A stretch of DNA of 64,000 nucleotides from a bacterium (GTDB lineage: Bacteria; Pseudomonadota; Alphaproteobacteria; Rhodobacterales; Rhodobacteraceae), in the NCBI GenBank assembly GCA_016124195.1, contig WGOE01000003.1, positions 186,001 through 250,000 on the forward strand, given 5' to 3'. Both the position numbers and the translations under genes were made by a program. Of the stretch, positions 12,255 through 19,201 are shown piece by piece (the stretch's first letter is position 1; each line of letters opens with the position of its first letter). Below the pieces are notes generated by a model, which had not been told where the DNA came from, made no database searches, and saw only the letters and a list, made by a program, of their open reading frames with translations.

Positions 12255-12470
12255 CCGCGACTTTCGGTAGCTTCAGGTTTGGACCCTGAAACCGCTGTTG
12301 AGACTTACATAGGACCATCCCGCACCGGTTGCAAGCCCCATCTCCGGCGCCAGTCGAGACTCGGCCCGCGGCACATGCGAATCTTTAAGAATCGTTAAAA
12401 AGAGAGTAGCCTGAAGCCAATTGAAAAATTCACGTTGAAAATTGCGGCATTGTAAATGGGGGATAATGCA

Positions 12471-14513
12471 ATGGTCGTTCAGAATATCACTTTGGACGGA
12501 ACTTCGGATTTTTCAGCTTTTGGCGATACTTACAGCTGGTCCAGCCAGTTCATTGACGCGGTCAACATCGGAATTTCGTCCGGCGGCACGGCCAACGCGC
12601 TGAACGCGACGTTTTCCGGCGCGGCCTGGCGGATCAACCGCCTCAACCTCTATAATGACACGGCCTTCGGATTCGACACAACGCTCACCGATACCCATGA
12701 CGGCATAAGCCGGCGGATCGACAGTCTTTTCCTGCAGGACAACGGCAACGCATCGGTCACTCTGTTCGACACGCGGATCAAATTTATCTTCGGCGGCGTC
12801 AACAGCAACGTCACCCTGACGCTCGGCACCCAGAACACCCAGCATATCAACCTCGAGACCGGGACCAACACGGTCAACATGGGCTCTGGCGGCGTCAATT
12901 ACCTTTACATGGGCGACGGCACCAATGTGGTCAACGGCGCGGGCGGCTATATCGAATATCTGGGCTTTGGCAGCGGCACCAACACCTTCAACGGCGGCAG
13001 CAGCGATTTCGGCGTGATCGTCACGGGCAACGGCACCAATGTCTTCACCGTGCAGAACGGCGGCGGGGCGATCCGGTTTGGCCATGGCACCGATACGCTG
13101 GTTCTGAACGGAGGATTTCTGACCTCGGTCACCGCCTATTCGGGCGGCGTCAACACGATCACCGTCGGCGCGAATGCTCAGGTCAGCACCATCGGCCTGT
13201 CGGGCGGCAACGACAAGATCACGGTGAATGGTCAGGCCGAACAAGTCCTTGCGGGCAGCGGCGCCAATACCGTTGTGGTGGGCGCCACCGGGTCGATCAA
13301 CAGCCTGATCGGCTATGACGGGGTGGATACGCTGACGATGAACGGCGGAAACATCCAGCAGGCGCATCTGGGCGGTGGCAACAACGTCGTCAACCTGAAC
13401 TCGGGCCATATCGATTCGCTGACGCTATACAGCGGAGATGACCGGATCACAATCAAGACCGGCCAGATCGACGCGATCCAGATGGGCAATGGCACCAATA
13501 CCGCGACATTGGGCACGCAATACGTTGGCTTCATCGGCGGATATTCAGGCAATGACACCGTCACCGTCGGCACGGGCGGCGCGGGGATGATCCGGCTCGA
13601 TTCGGGGAACAACATCGTTCATTCGGCCGTCGGACATATCGACGCTGTCTTGGCCTTTGGCGGCATTGACCTCGTGACGACAGGCACCGGCGGCGCAGGC
13701 TCGATCGACCTGGGCGCGGGCGCGAATACGGTGGTGACCGGCAGCGGCTGGGTGGATTCGATCAGGACAGGCGACGGCATCGACCACATCACCATGGGCG
13801 CGGGCAATGCCGGGTCGGTCAAGACCGAGGGCGGGAATGACATCCTCAACCTCATCAACGGGCGGGCCGACTGGATCGACAGCGGCGCCGGCAATGACAC
13901 GGTGACGCTGGGCTTCGGCGGCGACCGGTTCGTGGCCCTGGGCGACGGCAACGACACGATCTCGCTTGCCGCGATGAACCCCAATTTCGGCGTGGTGATC
14001 GAAGGCGATGCCGGCACGGACACGATCAATGTCTCGCGCTTCACCAGCGGCGTGACACTGCTTCTGGGCAATGACGGAGCCTGGCAGGATTTCGGCCTGT
14101 CCGGCGTGGGCTACCTGTCGATGATCCAGGTCGAAAACGCCATCGGCACGGCGAAGGCCGACAACATCACTGGGAGCACGGACGCCAACAAGCTGGTCGG
14201 GGGCCTTGGTGCCGACACGTTGTCGGGGATGGACGGCAACGACACGCTGGTCGGCGGCAAGGGCAATGACAGCCTGACCGGAGGTGCCGGAGCGGATATC
14301 TTCGTCTTCGCGGCCGGCGACAACTCGGATGTGATCACCGATTTCACCTTGGGGGACGATCGCATACAGATCGTCGGCGTCCATCAACTCAGCGGCATCC
14401 AGTTTGCCAAAATCGGCGCGGACGTGCAGCTGAGCGTCGGCACGACCCTGCACATTCTGGTCGAAAACACGACGGTGCTTGCCCTGCACGATGCGGCGAA
14501 TTTCGTGTTCTGA
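12471..14513 (+). CDS. RTX-type secreted protein with about 20 tandem 19-residue repeats
   Basis: Probable type I-secreted, calcium-binding surface or extracellular protein of 680 residues. The ATG at 12471 is chosen because GGGGGAT lies 7 nt upstream; an ATG at 12456 has no ribosome-binding site. There is no Sec signal peptide. Residues 1-125 are a Ser/Gly/Asn-rich region. Residues 131-493 are tandem repeats close to G-x-N/D-T-V/I-x-x-G-x-x-G-x-I-x-S-I/L-x-x-G, which should form a regular beta-solenoid. Residues about 577-612 are classical RTX nonapeptides (GGLGADTL, GGKGNDSL, GGAGADIFVF), and the protein ends in a hydrophobic ANFVF, as type I signals often do. No catalytic motif is visible and no ABC/HlyD/TolC exporter genes are nearby. 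The function is unknown. Confidence 0.85.
   Translation: MVVQNITLDGTSDFSAFGDTYSWSSQFIDAVNIGISSGGTANALNATFSGAAWRINRLNLYNDTAFGFDTTLTDTHDGISRRIDSLFLQDNGNASVTLFDTRIKFIFGGVNSNVTLTLGTQNTQHINLETGTNTVNMGSGGVNYLYMGDGTNVVNGAGGYIEYLGFGSGTNTFNGGSSDFGVIVTGNGTNVFTVQNGGGAIRFGHGTDTLVLNGGFLTSVTAYSGGVNTITVGANAQVSTIGLSGGNDKITVNGQAEQVLAGSGANTVVVGATGSINSLIGYDGVDTLTMNGGNIQQAHLGGGNNVVNLNSGHIDSLTLYSGDDRITIKTGQIDAIQMGNGTNTATLGTQYVGFIGGYSGNDTVTVGTGGAGMIRLDSGNNIVHSAVGHIDAVLAFGGIDLVTTGTGGAGSIDLGAGANTVVTGSGWVDSIRTGDGIDHITMGAGNAGSVKTEGGNDILNLINGRADWIDSGAGNDTVTLGFGGDRFVALGDGNDTISLAAMNPNFGVVIEGDAGTDTINVSRFTSGVTLLLGNDGAWQDFGLSGVGYLSMIQVENAIGTAKADNITGSTDANKLVGGLGADTLSGMDGNDTLVGGKGNDSLTGGAGADIFVFAAGDNSDVITDFTLGDDRIQIVGVHQLSGIQFAKIGADVQLSVGTTLHILVENTTVLALHDAANFVF
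12861..14005 (+). repeat. Coding tandem repeat, about 20 units of 57 nt (19 aa)
   Basis: Successive units begin GTN, GTN, GTN, GTN, GTD, GVN, GND, GAN, GVD, GNN, GDD, GTN, GND, GNN, GID, GAN, GID, GND, GND, GND. From the fifth to the seventeenth unit the third position alternates strictly between Asp and Asn, so the natural repeat there is a 38-residue pair. The units diverge at DNA level, indicating old duplication rather than recent expansion. Confidence 0.85.
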
Positions 14514-14547
14514 CAGAGGGACTCTGGTGCACCGCCCCTTTGCGCAG

Positions 14548-14575
14548 GAAACGGGTCGTCCGGACGGCCCGTTTC
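14548..14575 (+). terminator. Probable terminator after the RTX gene
   Basis: GAAACGGG (14548-14555) pairs with CCCGTTTC (14568-14575), and the loop contains the self-complementary GTCCGGAC. It lies 35 nt past the stop codon. The T-run after it is poor (TCACTGATCC), so termination strength is uncertain. Confidence 0.5.
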
Positions 14576-14605
14576 ACTGATCCTTGCGCAAAGAGGAGAG
14601 GTCAG

Positions 14606-15061
14606 ATGAAATTCACCCCGATCGCCACAGAGACCGCGCGCCACTATCAGGCGGGCGGCGCGGATGCCAATGGACAGCCGCCCGAGCGCGTCCTGTCGGA
14701 TGGCGAGGCCAACCCCTGCCGCCACTGTCTGCGTGACATCCCCAGGGGCGCCGGGATGCTGATTCTGGCGCACCGGCCCTTTCCGGCGCCACAGCCCTAC
14801 GCCGAGGTCGGGCCCATCTTCCTGTGTGCCGCCCCCTGCGAGGCGGGGGGCGGGGCCGAGATGCCCGAAATCCTGTCCTCGCCCACCTATGTTGTCCGGG
14901 GCTATGGGGCGGATGACCGCATCGTTTACGGCACCGGCGCAGTGGTGGCGACCGCGGATCTGCCGGCCGAGGCGGCGGCGCGGCTTTCAGACCCGCGCGT
15001 GGCCTATGTTCACGTGAGGTCAGCTCGCAACACCTGTTTTCAGCTCCGCATCGACCCCTGA
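14606..15061 (+). CDS. DUF1203-family protein
   Basis: Conserved protein of unknown function, 151 residues from the ATG at 14606, which has AGAGGAGAGG 5 nt upstream. Family features are the opening MKFTPIATETARHYQAGG, a Cys-x-x-Cys motif (NPCRHCLRDI) followed by MLILAHRPFP, a second cysteine pair (IFLCAAPCEA), and the carboxy-terminal AYVHVRSARNTCF. The four cysteines in CxxC/CxxxC spacing could bind a metal, but this is inference. It is a single gene, convergent with the molybdoenzyme gene 18 nt downstream. Confidence 0.8.
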   Translation: MKFTPIATETARHYQAGGADANGQPPERVLSDGEANPCRHCLRDIPRGAGMLILAHRPFPAPQPYAEVGPIFLCAAPCEAGGGAEMPEILSSPTYVVRGYGADDRIVYGTGAVVATADLPAEAAARLSDPRVAYVHVRSARNTCFQLRIDP

Positions 15062-15079
15062 ACACAAGGGCGCTTTGGT

Positions 15080-15835
15080 CTAGATCCCGGCATACCAGTC
15101 ATAGCCGATCTGATCCTCCCAGAAACCGCCCTTGCCAAGACCCATGCCGGACAGGCTTGCCACGGCTTCGAGGCGCATCACGTATTTGGCCTGCTTGTAG
15201 CCAAGCTGGCGTTCCACGCGCATCCTGAGCGGCGCGCCGTGGCCGACGGAAAGCGCCTGATCGTTCATGCCATAGGCAAGGATCGTCTGCGGATGGAAAG
15301 CGTCCACCAGATCAATGCTTTCGTAATAGGCGCTGCCGCTGAAATCGTCGGCGCAGTGCAGCACGATGTATCGAGCCGTGGGCATGAGCTGCACCCTGTC
15401 GAGCAGGGCCTTCATCGGCACGCCGGTCCACTTGCCAATGGCACTCCAGCCTTCCACGCAGTCGTGGCGGGTGATCTGGGTGCGCGCGGGCATCGCCTTC
15501 AGCGCCTCCAGCGAAAAGCTGGCGGGGGTGGCGACCAGACCATCGACCTTGAGCTGCCAGTTGGCAAAGCCGGTGTTGATGTGGGCCTGATACTCGGCCG
15601 AGGCCGGCATCGTGTTGCCGTTGGTGCGAAAGGTCGGCGACATGTCGGCCTCGGTGAACTCTGGCGCCAGCGCATTGCGGCCGATCAGACGATGGCTCTG
15701 GTAGGACAGGGCCTCGCCGCTGCCCAGCAAAAGGTCGCGAAAGGCGGGGCTGAAGATCAGGCCAGCCGTGCCGCCGACGATTGCGGAATAGCCAAGGCCG
15801 GTCAGCAGGGACCTGCGGGTCAGAAGGCGTGCCAT
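15080..15835 (-). CDS. MsrP/YedY-like molybdopterin oxidoreductase, Tat-exported
   Basis: Periplasmic molybdenum enzyme of the sulfite-oxidase superfamily, 251 residues. A Tat-type signal (TRRSLLTGLGYSAIVGG) opens the protein. The molybdenum-ligating cysteine is in RHDCVEGWSAIGKW, followed by GVPMKALLD and HCADDFSGS. The carboxy-terminal half has HGAPLRMRVERQLGYKQAKY, a typical family segment. It overlaps the cytochrome b gene by one base (TGATG), so it is translated with it; the cytochrome should feed electrons from quinol. Known relatives repair periplasmic methionine sulfoxide (MsrP) or oxidise sulfite; the methionine-rich protein encoded just upstream favours the first, but the substrate is inferred. 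Confidence 0.88.
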   Translation of the reverse strand: MARLLTRRSLLTGLGYSAIVGGTAGLIFSPAFRDLLLGSGEALSYQSHRLIGRNALAPEFTEADMSPTFRTNGNTMPASAEYQAHINTGFANWQLKVDGLVATPASFSLEALKAMPARTQITRHDCVEGWSAIGKWTGVPMKALLDRVQLMPTARYIVLHCADDFSGSAYYESIDLVDAFHPQTILAYGMNDQALSVGHGAPLRMRVERQLGYKQAKYVMRLEAVASLSGMGLGKGGFWEDQIGYDWYAGI

Positions 15836-16686
15836 CACTTTTTCTCCTTCGGCAGGCGGTAGCGGCCGGTCAGCATGGAGCGCACTTCGTTGATCGGTCC
15901 GGCCAGAACCACCATCAACAGATGGACCAGGATGAACAGAACGATCCCCGTGGCGCAGATGAAATGCAGCGAGCGTGCAGATTGCCGGCCGCCGAACAGG
16001 TCCAGCAGCCAGGGAAAGGTCGCATTCAATCCCGGCGACATGGTGAAACCGGTCAGGATCATGCCGGGGATCAGCACGATCAGCACCGACAGATAGGCGA
16101 ATTTCTGCAGGACGTTGTAGCGCCGCGCGGCCTCGCCCGTCGGGAATTGCAGTCGGGCATGGTGCTTGATGTCGGCCCAGACATGGGCGGGACGGATCTC
16201 TTCGGTCGAGGGCAGCAGGTCGCGCTGCAGGTGCCGGTTGACCAGACTGCGGATCAGATAGGCCGCGATGCCCACGGCAAAAACCCAGGCGAAGGTCAGA
16301 TGCCAGCGCCGGGCCAGGGCAAGGTTGTAGCCTTGCGGGATCGTCGCCCACCACGGAAAGGCCCGGTTGCGCGGCTGCCCGTCCGAATCGGTCCAGCGGC
16401 CGAGGATGCCCGTGGTCTCGACCGTGACACTCCCCACGCGCAGAAAGCCGGTGTTGGCCTGCGTCGCCCCGATCTGCAGCCAGGCCGCATCTTGGTTGGC
16501 GCCGTATTTGCCCCAGTAAAGCCGGGGATGCGCGTTGAAGATCATCAGCCCGCTCATCAACATGATGACCAGCGTGATGACATTGGTCCAATGCCAGAGC
16601 CGGGTCGAAAGACGGTGTCTGTCCACGACATCGCCGCCCATGGGCTGAGAGGTCGCGGGCAGGTCTACAGGGTCGGTGATGTTCAT
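15835..16686 (-). CDS. Cytochrome b (b561-type) membrane partner of the molybdoenzyme
   Basis: Inner-membrane haem b protein of 283 residues that probably carries electrons between the quinone pool and the neighbouring molybdoenzyme. Four hydrophobic segments are visible: WTNVITLVIMLMSGLMIF, WVFAVGIAAYLIRSLV, LSVLIVLIPGMILTGF and ICATGIVLFILVHLLMVVLAG. Candidate haem histidines are in LSTRLWHW, RRWHLTFAW, KHHARLQF and SLHFICATG plus LVHLLMV. The fold matches the di-haem cytochrome b561/Ni-hydrogenase family rather than the MsrQ (YedZ) family. A periplasmic loop of about 60 residues separates helices 1 and 2. Its stop overlaps the molybdoenzyme start. Confidence 0.88.
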   Translation of the reverse strand: MNITDPVDLPATSQPMGGDVVDRHRLSTRLWHWTNVITLVIMLMSGLMIFNAHPRLYWGKYGANQDAAWLQIGATQANTGFLRVGSVTVETTGILGRWTDSDGQPRNRAFPWWATIPQGYNLALARRWHLTFAWVFAVGIAAYLIRSLVNRHLQRDLLPSTEEIRPAHVWADIKHHARLQFPTGEAARRYNVLQKFAYLSVLIVLIPGMILTGFTMSPGLNATFPWLLDLFGGRQSARSLHFICATGIVLFILVHLLMVVLAGPINEVRSMLTGRYRLPKEKK

Positions 16687-16716
16687 CTCTCTACCGTCGC
16701 AAAAGAGGATTGAGAC

Positions 16717-16741
16717 GGGCGCCAGTCCACCACCGGCGCCC
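16717..16741 (-). terminator. Hairpin after the methionine-rich protein gene
   Basis: GGGCGCC (16717-16723) and GGCGCCC (16735-16741) form a 7-bp stem 9 nt past the stop codon of the upstream minus-strand gene, followed by GTCTCAATCCTCTTTT. It may end or attenuate that transcript before the cytochrome b gene, or stabilise its 3' end. Confidence 0.45.
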
Positions 16742-16749
16742 GCGGTGGC

Positions 16750-17109
16750 TTACTTCTTGGGGTGCATGGCATCCATCAGCATCATGTCGGGATGATCGGT
16801 GCAGGTCTTGACCACGGCCGCCATCTGATCTTCGGGGCTCATCATGGCGCTGTCGGTGGCCATTGCGCCGCCGGTCGAGGCGGTGGCATCGCTTGCCATC
16901 CCGCCGGTGGAGGCGGTAGCGTCGCTCGCCATCGCGCCGCCGGTGCCCATGGCATCGCCAGAGCCCATGGCGTCATGCATCGCGGCCATCATGTGGTCCG
17001 AATCCATCGCGGTGAAGGCCTTGCAGGCCATGTCCTTGGCCATGCCGTCGGCAAAGGCGGGCGCGGCCAGCGCGGTTGAAAGGGCAAGAGCGGCAAGAAT
17101 GCGGTTCAT
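16750..17109 (-). CDS. Methionine-rich HdeA-like periplasmic protein
   Basis: Small exported protein, 119 residues from the ATG at 17107-17109 (MNRILAALALSTALAAPAFA signal). The mature part has about 99 residues of which 18 are methionine. Its two ends resemble HdeA: a first cysteine in MACKAFTAMDS and a second in AAVVKTCTDHPDMM, the pair that forms the disulfide in HdeA. Between them is an inserted low-complexity stretch with a duplicated ASDATASTGGM unit. HdeA is an acid-stress periplasmic chaperone. The Met content, and the MsrP-like enzyme encoded next on the same strand, suggest instead a sacrificial oxidant sink or a Msr substrate; this is inference. Confidence 0.75.
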   Translation of the reverse strand: MNRILAALALSTALAAPAFADGMAKDMACKAFTAMDSDHMMAAMHDAMGSGDAMGTGGAMASDATASTGGMASDATASTGGAMATDSAMMSPEDQMAAVVKTCTDHPDMMLMDAMHPKK

Positions 17110-17350
17110 GGTCAGTCTCCGGGTCAGGGCGGGCCGCGCCATCGAGGGCAACGTCCCGTCAGGTTGGCACCGGTCCACCAGCGGACCGATTGACCCAAGG
17201 GTGACCCGGCGCGCGGCAAAGTGGAAATGCCGCTTGCCAATGCTTTTGATGTTCGCCGGCTATGGAAACGGCCCCGCGATAGGCGCCGTGCATGAAACCC
17301 ATGCCGCTTGGGGTCTTTCGCCAGGGCCGGACTTGCGCGATGGTGGCGGC

Positions 17351-18001
17351 ATGAAAGAACCAACGCCCCTTGACGTCCGTCTGTCTGCCTGCCGGAACCT
17401 GCCGGGAGCCTGGACCAGGACTTATGACACCCTGATCGAACGGCTGCGCGGCTCTGGCGCCATGGCCGGCGCGCCGGGTGTCGGCGCTGTCGTGGCCGAT
17501 TTCGCCTTGCCCGATGCCAATGGCGTCCTGCGCCGGTTGAGCGATCTGGTCGCCGGGGGGCCGGTCGTGCTCAGCTTCAACCGGGGCAGCTGGTGTCCCT
17601 ATTGCCACGAAGAGATTTCCGCCTGGGCCGAAAGCCGCGCGGTGCTGGCCGCGGCGGGCGGGCAGTTGGTCATCATCACGCCGGAAACCGGCGGACGGAT
17701 GGCGGCGCTGGCCGGGATCGCCGGGCCGGAGGCGGTCGTGCTCGGTGATCAGAACATGGGCGTGGCGTTGCGCTATGGCCTGGCTTTCCCACTTGGGCGC
17801 GAAATTCTGGACGAATACGCCGCCGACGGCTTTGACCTGGCCGAGATCAACGGAAACGCCAGCGGCTTTCTGCCCACGCCGGCGACCTTTCTGATCGACC
17901 GGGACCGCGTGGTGCGCTTTGCCTTCGTCGACCCCGACTTCAGCCACCGCGCCGAACCGCAAGCGGTGCTGGCGGCCTTGCAGGCCTTGGTCAGGGCGTA
18001 A
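17351..18001 (+). CDS. Peroxiredoxin-like (AhpC/TSA) thiol protein
   Basis: Thioredoxin-fold protein of 216 residues, likely a peroxide or disulfide-handling enzyme. The active-site region is SFNRGSWCPYCHEEISAW, with two cysteines in CPYC spacing, where typical two-Cys peroxiredoxins have a single Cys at this site. It is followed by IITPETGGRMAAL and the cis-Pro region LPTPATFLIDRDRVV. About 45 helical residues precede the domain. No signal peptide is seen, so it is cytoplasmic. It is divergent from the Met-rich protein gene across a 240-bp gap, and its last 11 bases overlap the convergent LysR gene. The neighbourhood suggests oxidative stress, but the exact substrate is unknown. Confidence 0.82.
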   Translation: MKEPTPLDVRLSACRNLPGAWTRTYDTLIERLRGSGAMAGAPGVGAVVADFALPDANGVLRRLSDLVAGGPVVLSFNRGSWCPYCHEEISAWAESRAVLAAAGGQLVIITPETGGRMAALAGIAGPEAVVLGDQNMGVALRYGLAFPLGREILDEYAADGFDLAEINGNASGFLPTPATFLIDRDRVVRFAFVDPDFSHRAEPQAVLAALQALVRA

Positions 18002-18881
18002 TGGCCAGCGCCTCCGGTTCAGACTGCCAGGCGCGTGCGCGGGCCGCCCGCACCACAGCCTCGGCCGCGCGCCCGCGCCGTCGGCCGGCCACGGCGGCAA
18101 GCCCGATGGTCTGGCAAAGCTCCAGATCCCTGAACCCAACCATGCGCAGGCCGGGCGCCTGCGTGCCTTCGGGCAGGATGGCATGGCCCAGACGCAAGGC
18201 CACCAGATCCGGCGCCAGATCCGGGCCGGCGACCCGGTGGCGAAACTCGGGCGCAAGACCCAGCCGGCCAGCCACAGCGCGCCACAGCGCGGTCGCGTCA
18301 TCCGCGCAATCCAACCAGATCCGGCCCGCCGCCTCGGCTGCCGCCGGTCGGGGCGCGCCGTCATCGGCCCAAGTCGCCATCTCGTAGCGCTGCTGGTACA
18401 GCGGCCAGGTCTCCAAGCGTTCATGCAGCGTCTCGGGCAGGGCAATCAGCAGAAGGTCGATGCCCCCTTTCAGCGCGGCCTCGATCAGATGCTCGGACGT
18501 GCCATTGCGCAAATCAAGCGTCAGCCCGGGCAGCGCGCGCGCCACCGCGGCCAGAACCTCGCCCAAGGCGCGCGACTGCAACCCCCTTGCGATGCCGATG
18601 ACCAGGGGCGTCACCTCGGCCCGGCCAAGGCTGCTGGCCAGCGAGGCCGCAGCCTCGGCAGCCTCATAGGTCTGTTCCAGATGCGGCAGAACCATGCGGC
18701 CCAGTTCGGTGAGATGCGTCAAGGACCGTTCGCGGTTGAACAAAAGCCCGCCGAATTCATCTTCGAGCTTCTGGATCGCCCGGGTCAGCGACGGCTGCGT
18801 GACGTTGCATTGATCCGCGGCGCGCGTGAAATTCAGCGTCCGCGTCACGGCCAGAAAATATTTGATCTGATGCATTTCCAT
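17991..18881 (-). CDS. LysR-family transcriptional regulator
   Basis: DNA-binding regulator of 296 residues. The amino-terminal winged helix is typical (IKYFLAVTRTLNFTRAADQC, then NVTQPSLTRAIQKLEDEFGG, LFNRERSLTHLTELG), followed by a linker helix and a periplasmic-binding-protein-like effector domain starting about residue 90 (LVIGIARGLQSRALGE). It is not OxyR: the paired redox cysteines are absent. The 3' end overlaps the peroxiredoxin-like gene tail-to-tail by 11 bp, and no divergent target gene lies upstream, so its regulon cannot be deduced from position. Confidence 0.92.
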   Translation of the reverse strand: MEMHQIKYFLAVTRTLNFTRAADQCNVTQPSLTRAIQKLEDEFGGLLFNRERSLTHLTELGRMVLPHLEQTYEAAEAAASLASSLGRAEVTPLVIGIARGLQSRALGEVLAAVARALPGLTLDLRNGTSEHLIEAALKGGIDLLLIALPETLHERLETWPLYQQRYEMATWADDGAPRPAAAEAAGRIWLDCADDATALWRAVAGRLGLAPEFRHRVAGPDLAPDLVALRLGHAILPEGTQAPGLRMVGFRDLELCQTIGLAAVAGRRRGRAAEAVVRAARARAWQSEPEALAITP

Positions 18882-19201
18882 GGATTTGACAGATCACCCG
18901 ATGGCGCGCCCGGCCCGCATCACTTTTGCGTGCAACCCCGATGCAGACAATCCCGCTGCAACGCCGGAGAGGTATTCTGGCAGACTTCGGAGACTGGTTG
19001 GCGGCATCACACTTCTCCTTCAACCTGCCCGGGTCGTGGCAAGCGGGGCGGGCGATCCCGGTTGCGTCTGGGCCAGGCACGACCAGAGGTCTTTTGGCCC
19101 GATCAGCGTCTTGCCACCCGGAATGCCCTTCGTGCCTGTGGCAGGCTCGTTACGCGGTTCACGTCTTGGTGTCCGCGCTCCGGGCCAAGGAACGCTTGAA
19201 G
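18882..19201. other. 320-bp non-coding stretch between the LysR gene and polA
   Basis: Contains the LysR promoter region (left end) and the polA 3' flank (right end). No reading frame in it shows family features or a ribosome-binding site. A 6-bp stem (TGCCAC 19112-19117, GTGGCA 19138-19143) with a 20-nt loop lies about 60 nt beyond the polA stop and has no T-run. I see no other structure. Confidence 0.5.

Noticed and set aside
12255-12350. Possible tRNA or small RNA just upstream of the rimP leader terminator
   Set aside because: No cloverleaf, T-loop consensus or CCA end could be built; only a short stem is visible, so I kept just the terminator call.
16860-16960. DNA repeats in the Met-rich gene as a possible CRISPR or satellite
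   Set aside because: The repetition is a two-unit coding duplication (ASDATASTGGM) in frame, not a direct-repeat array with spacers.
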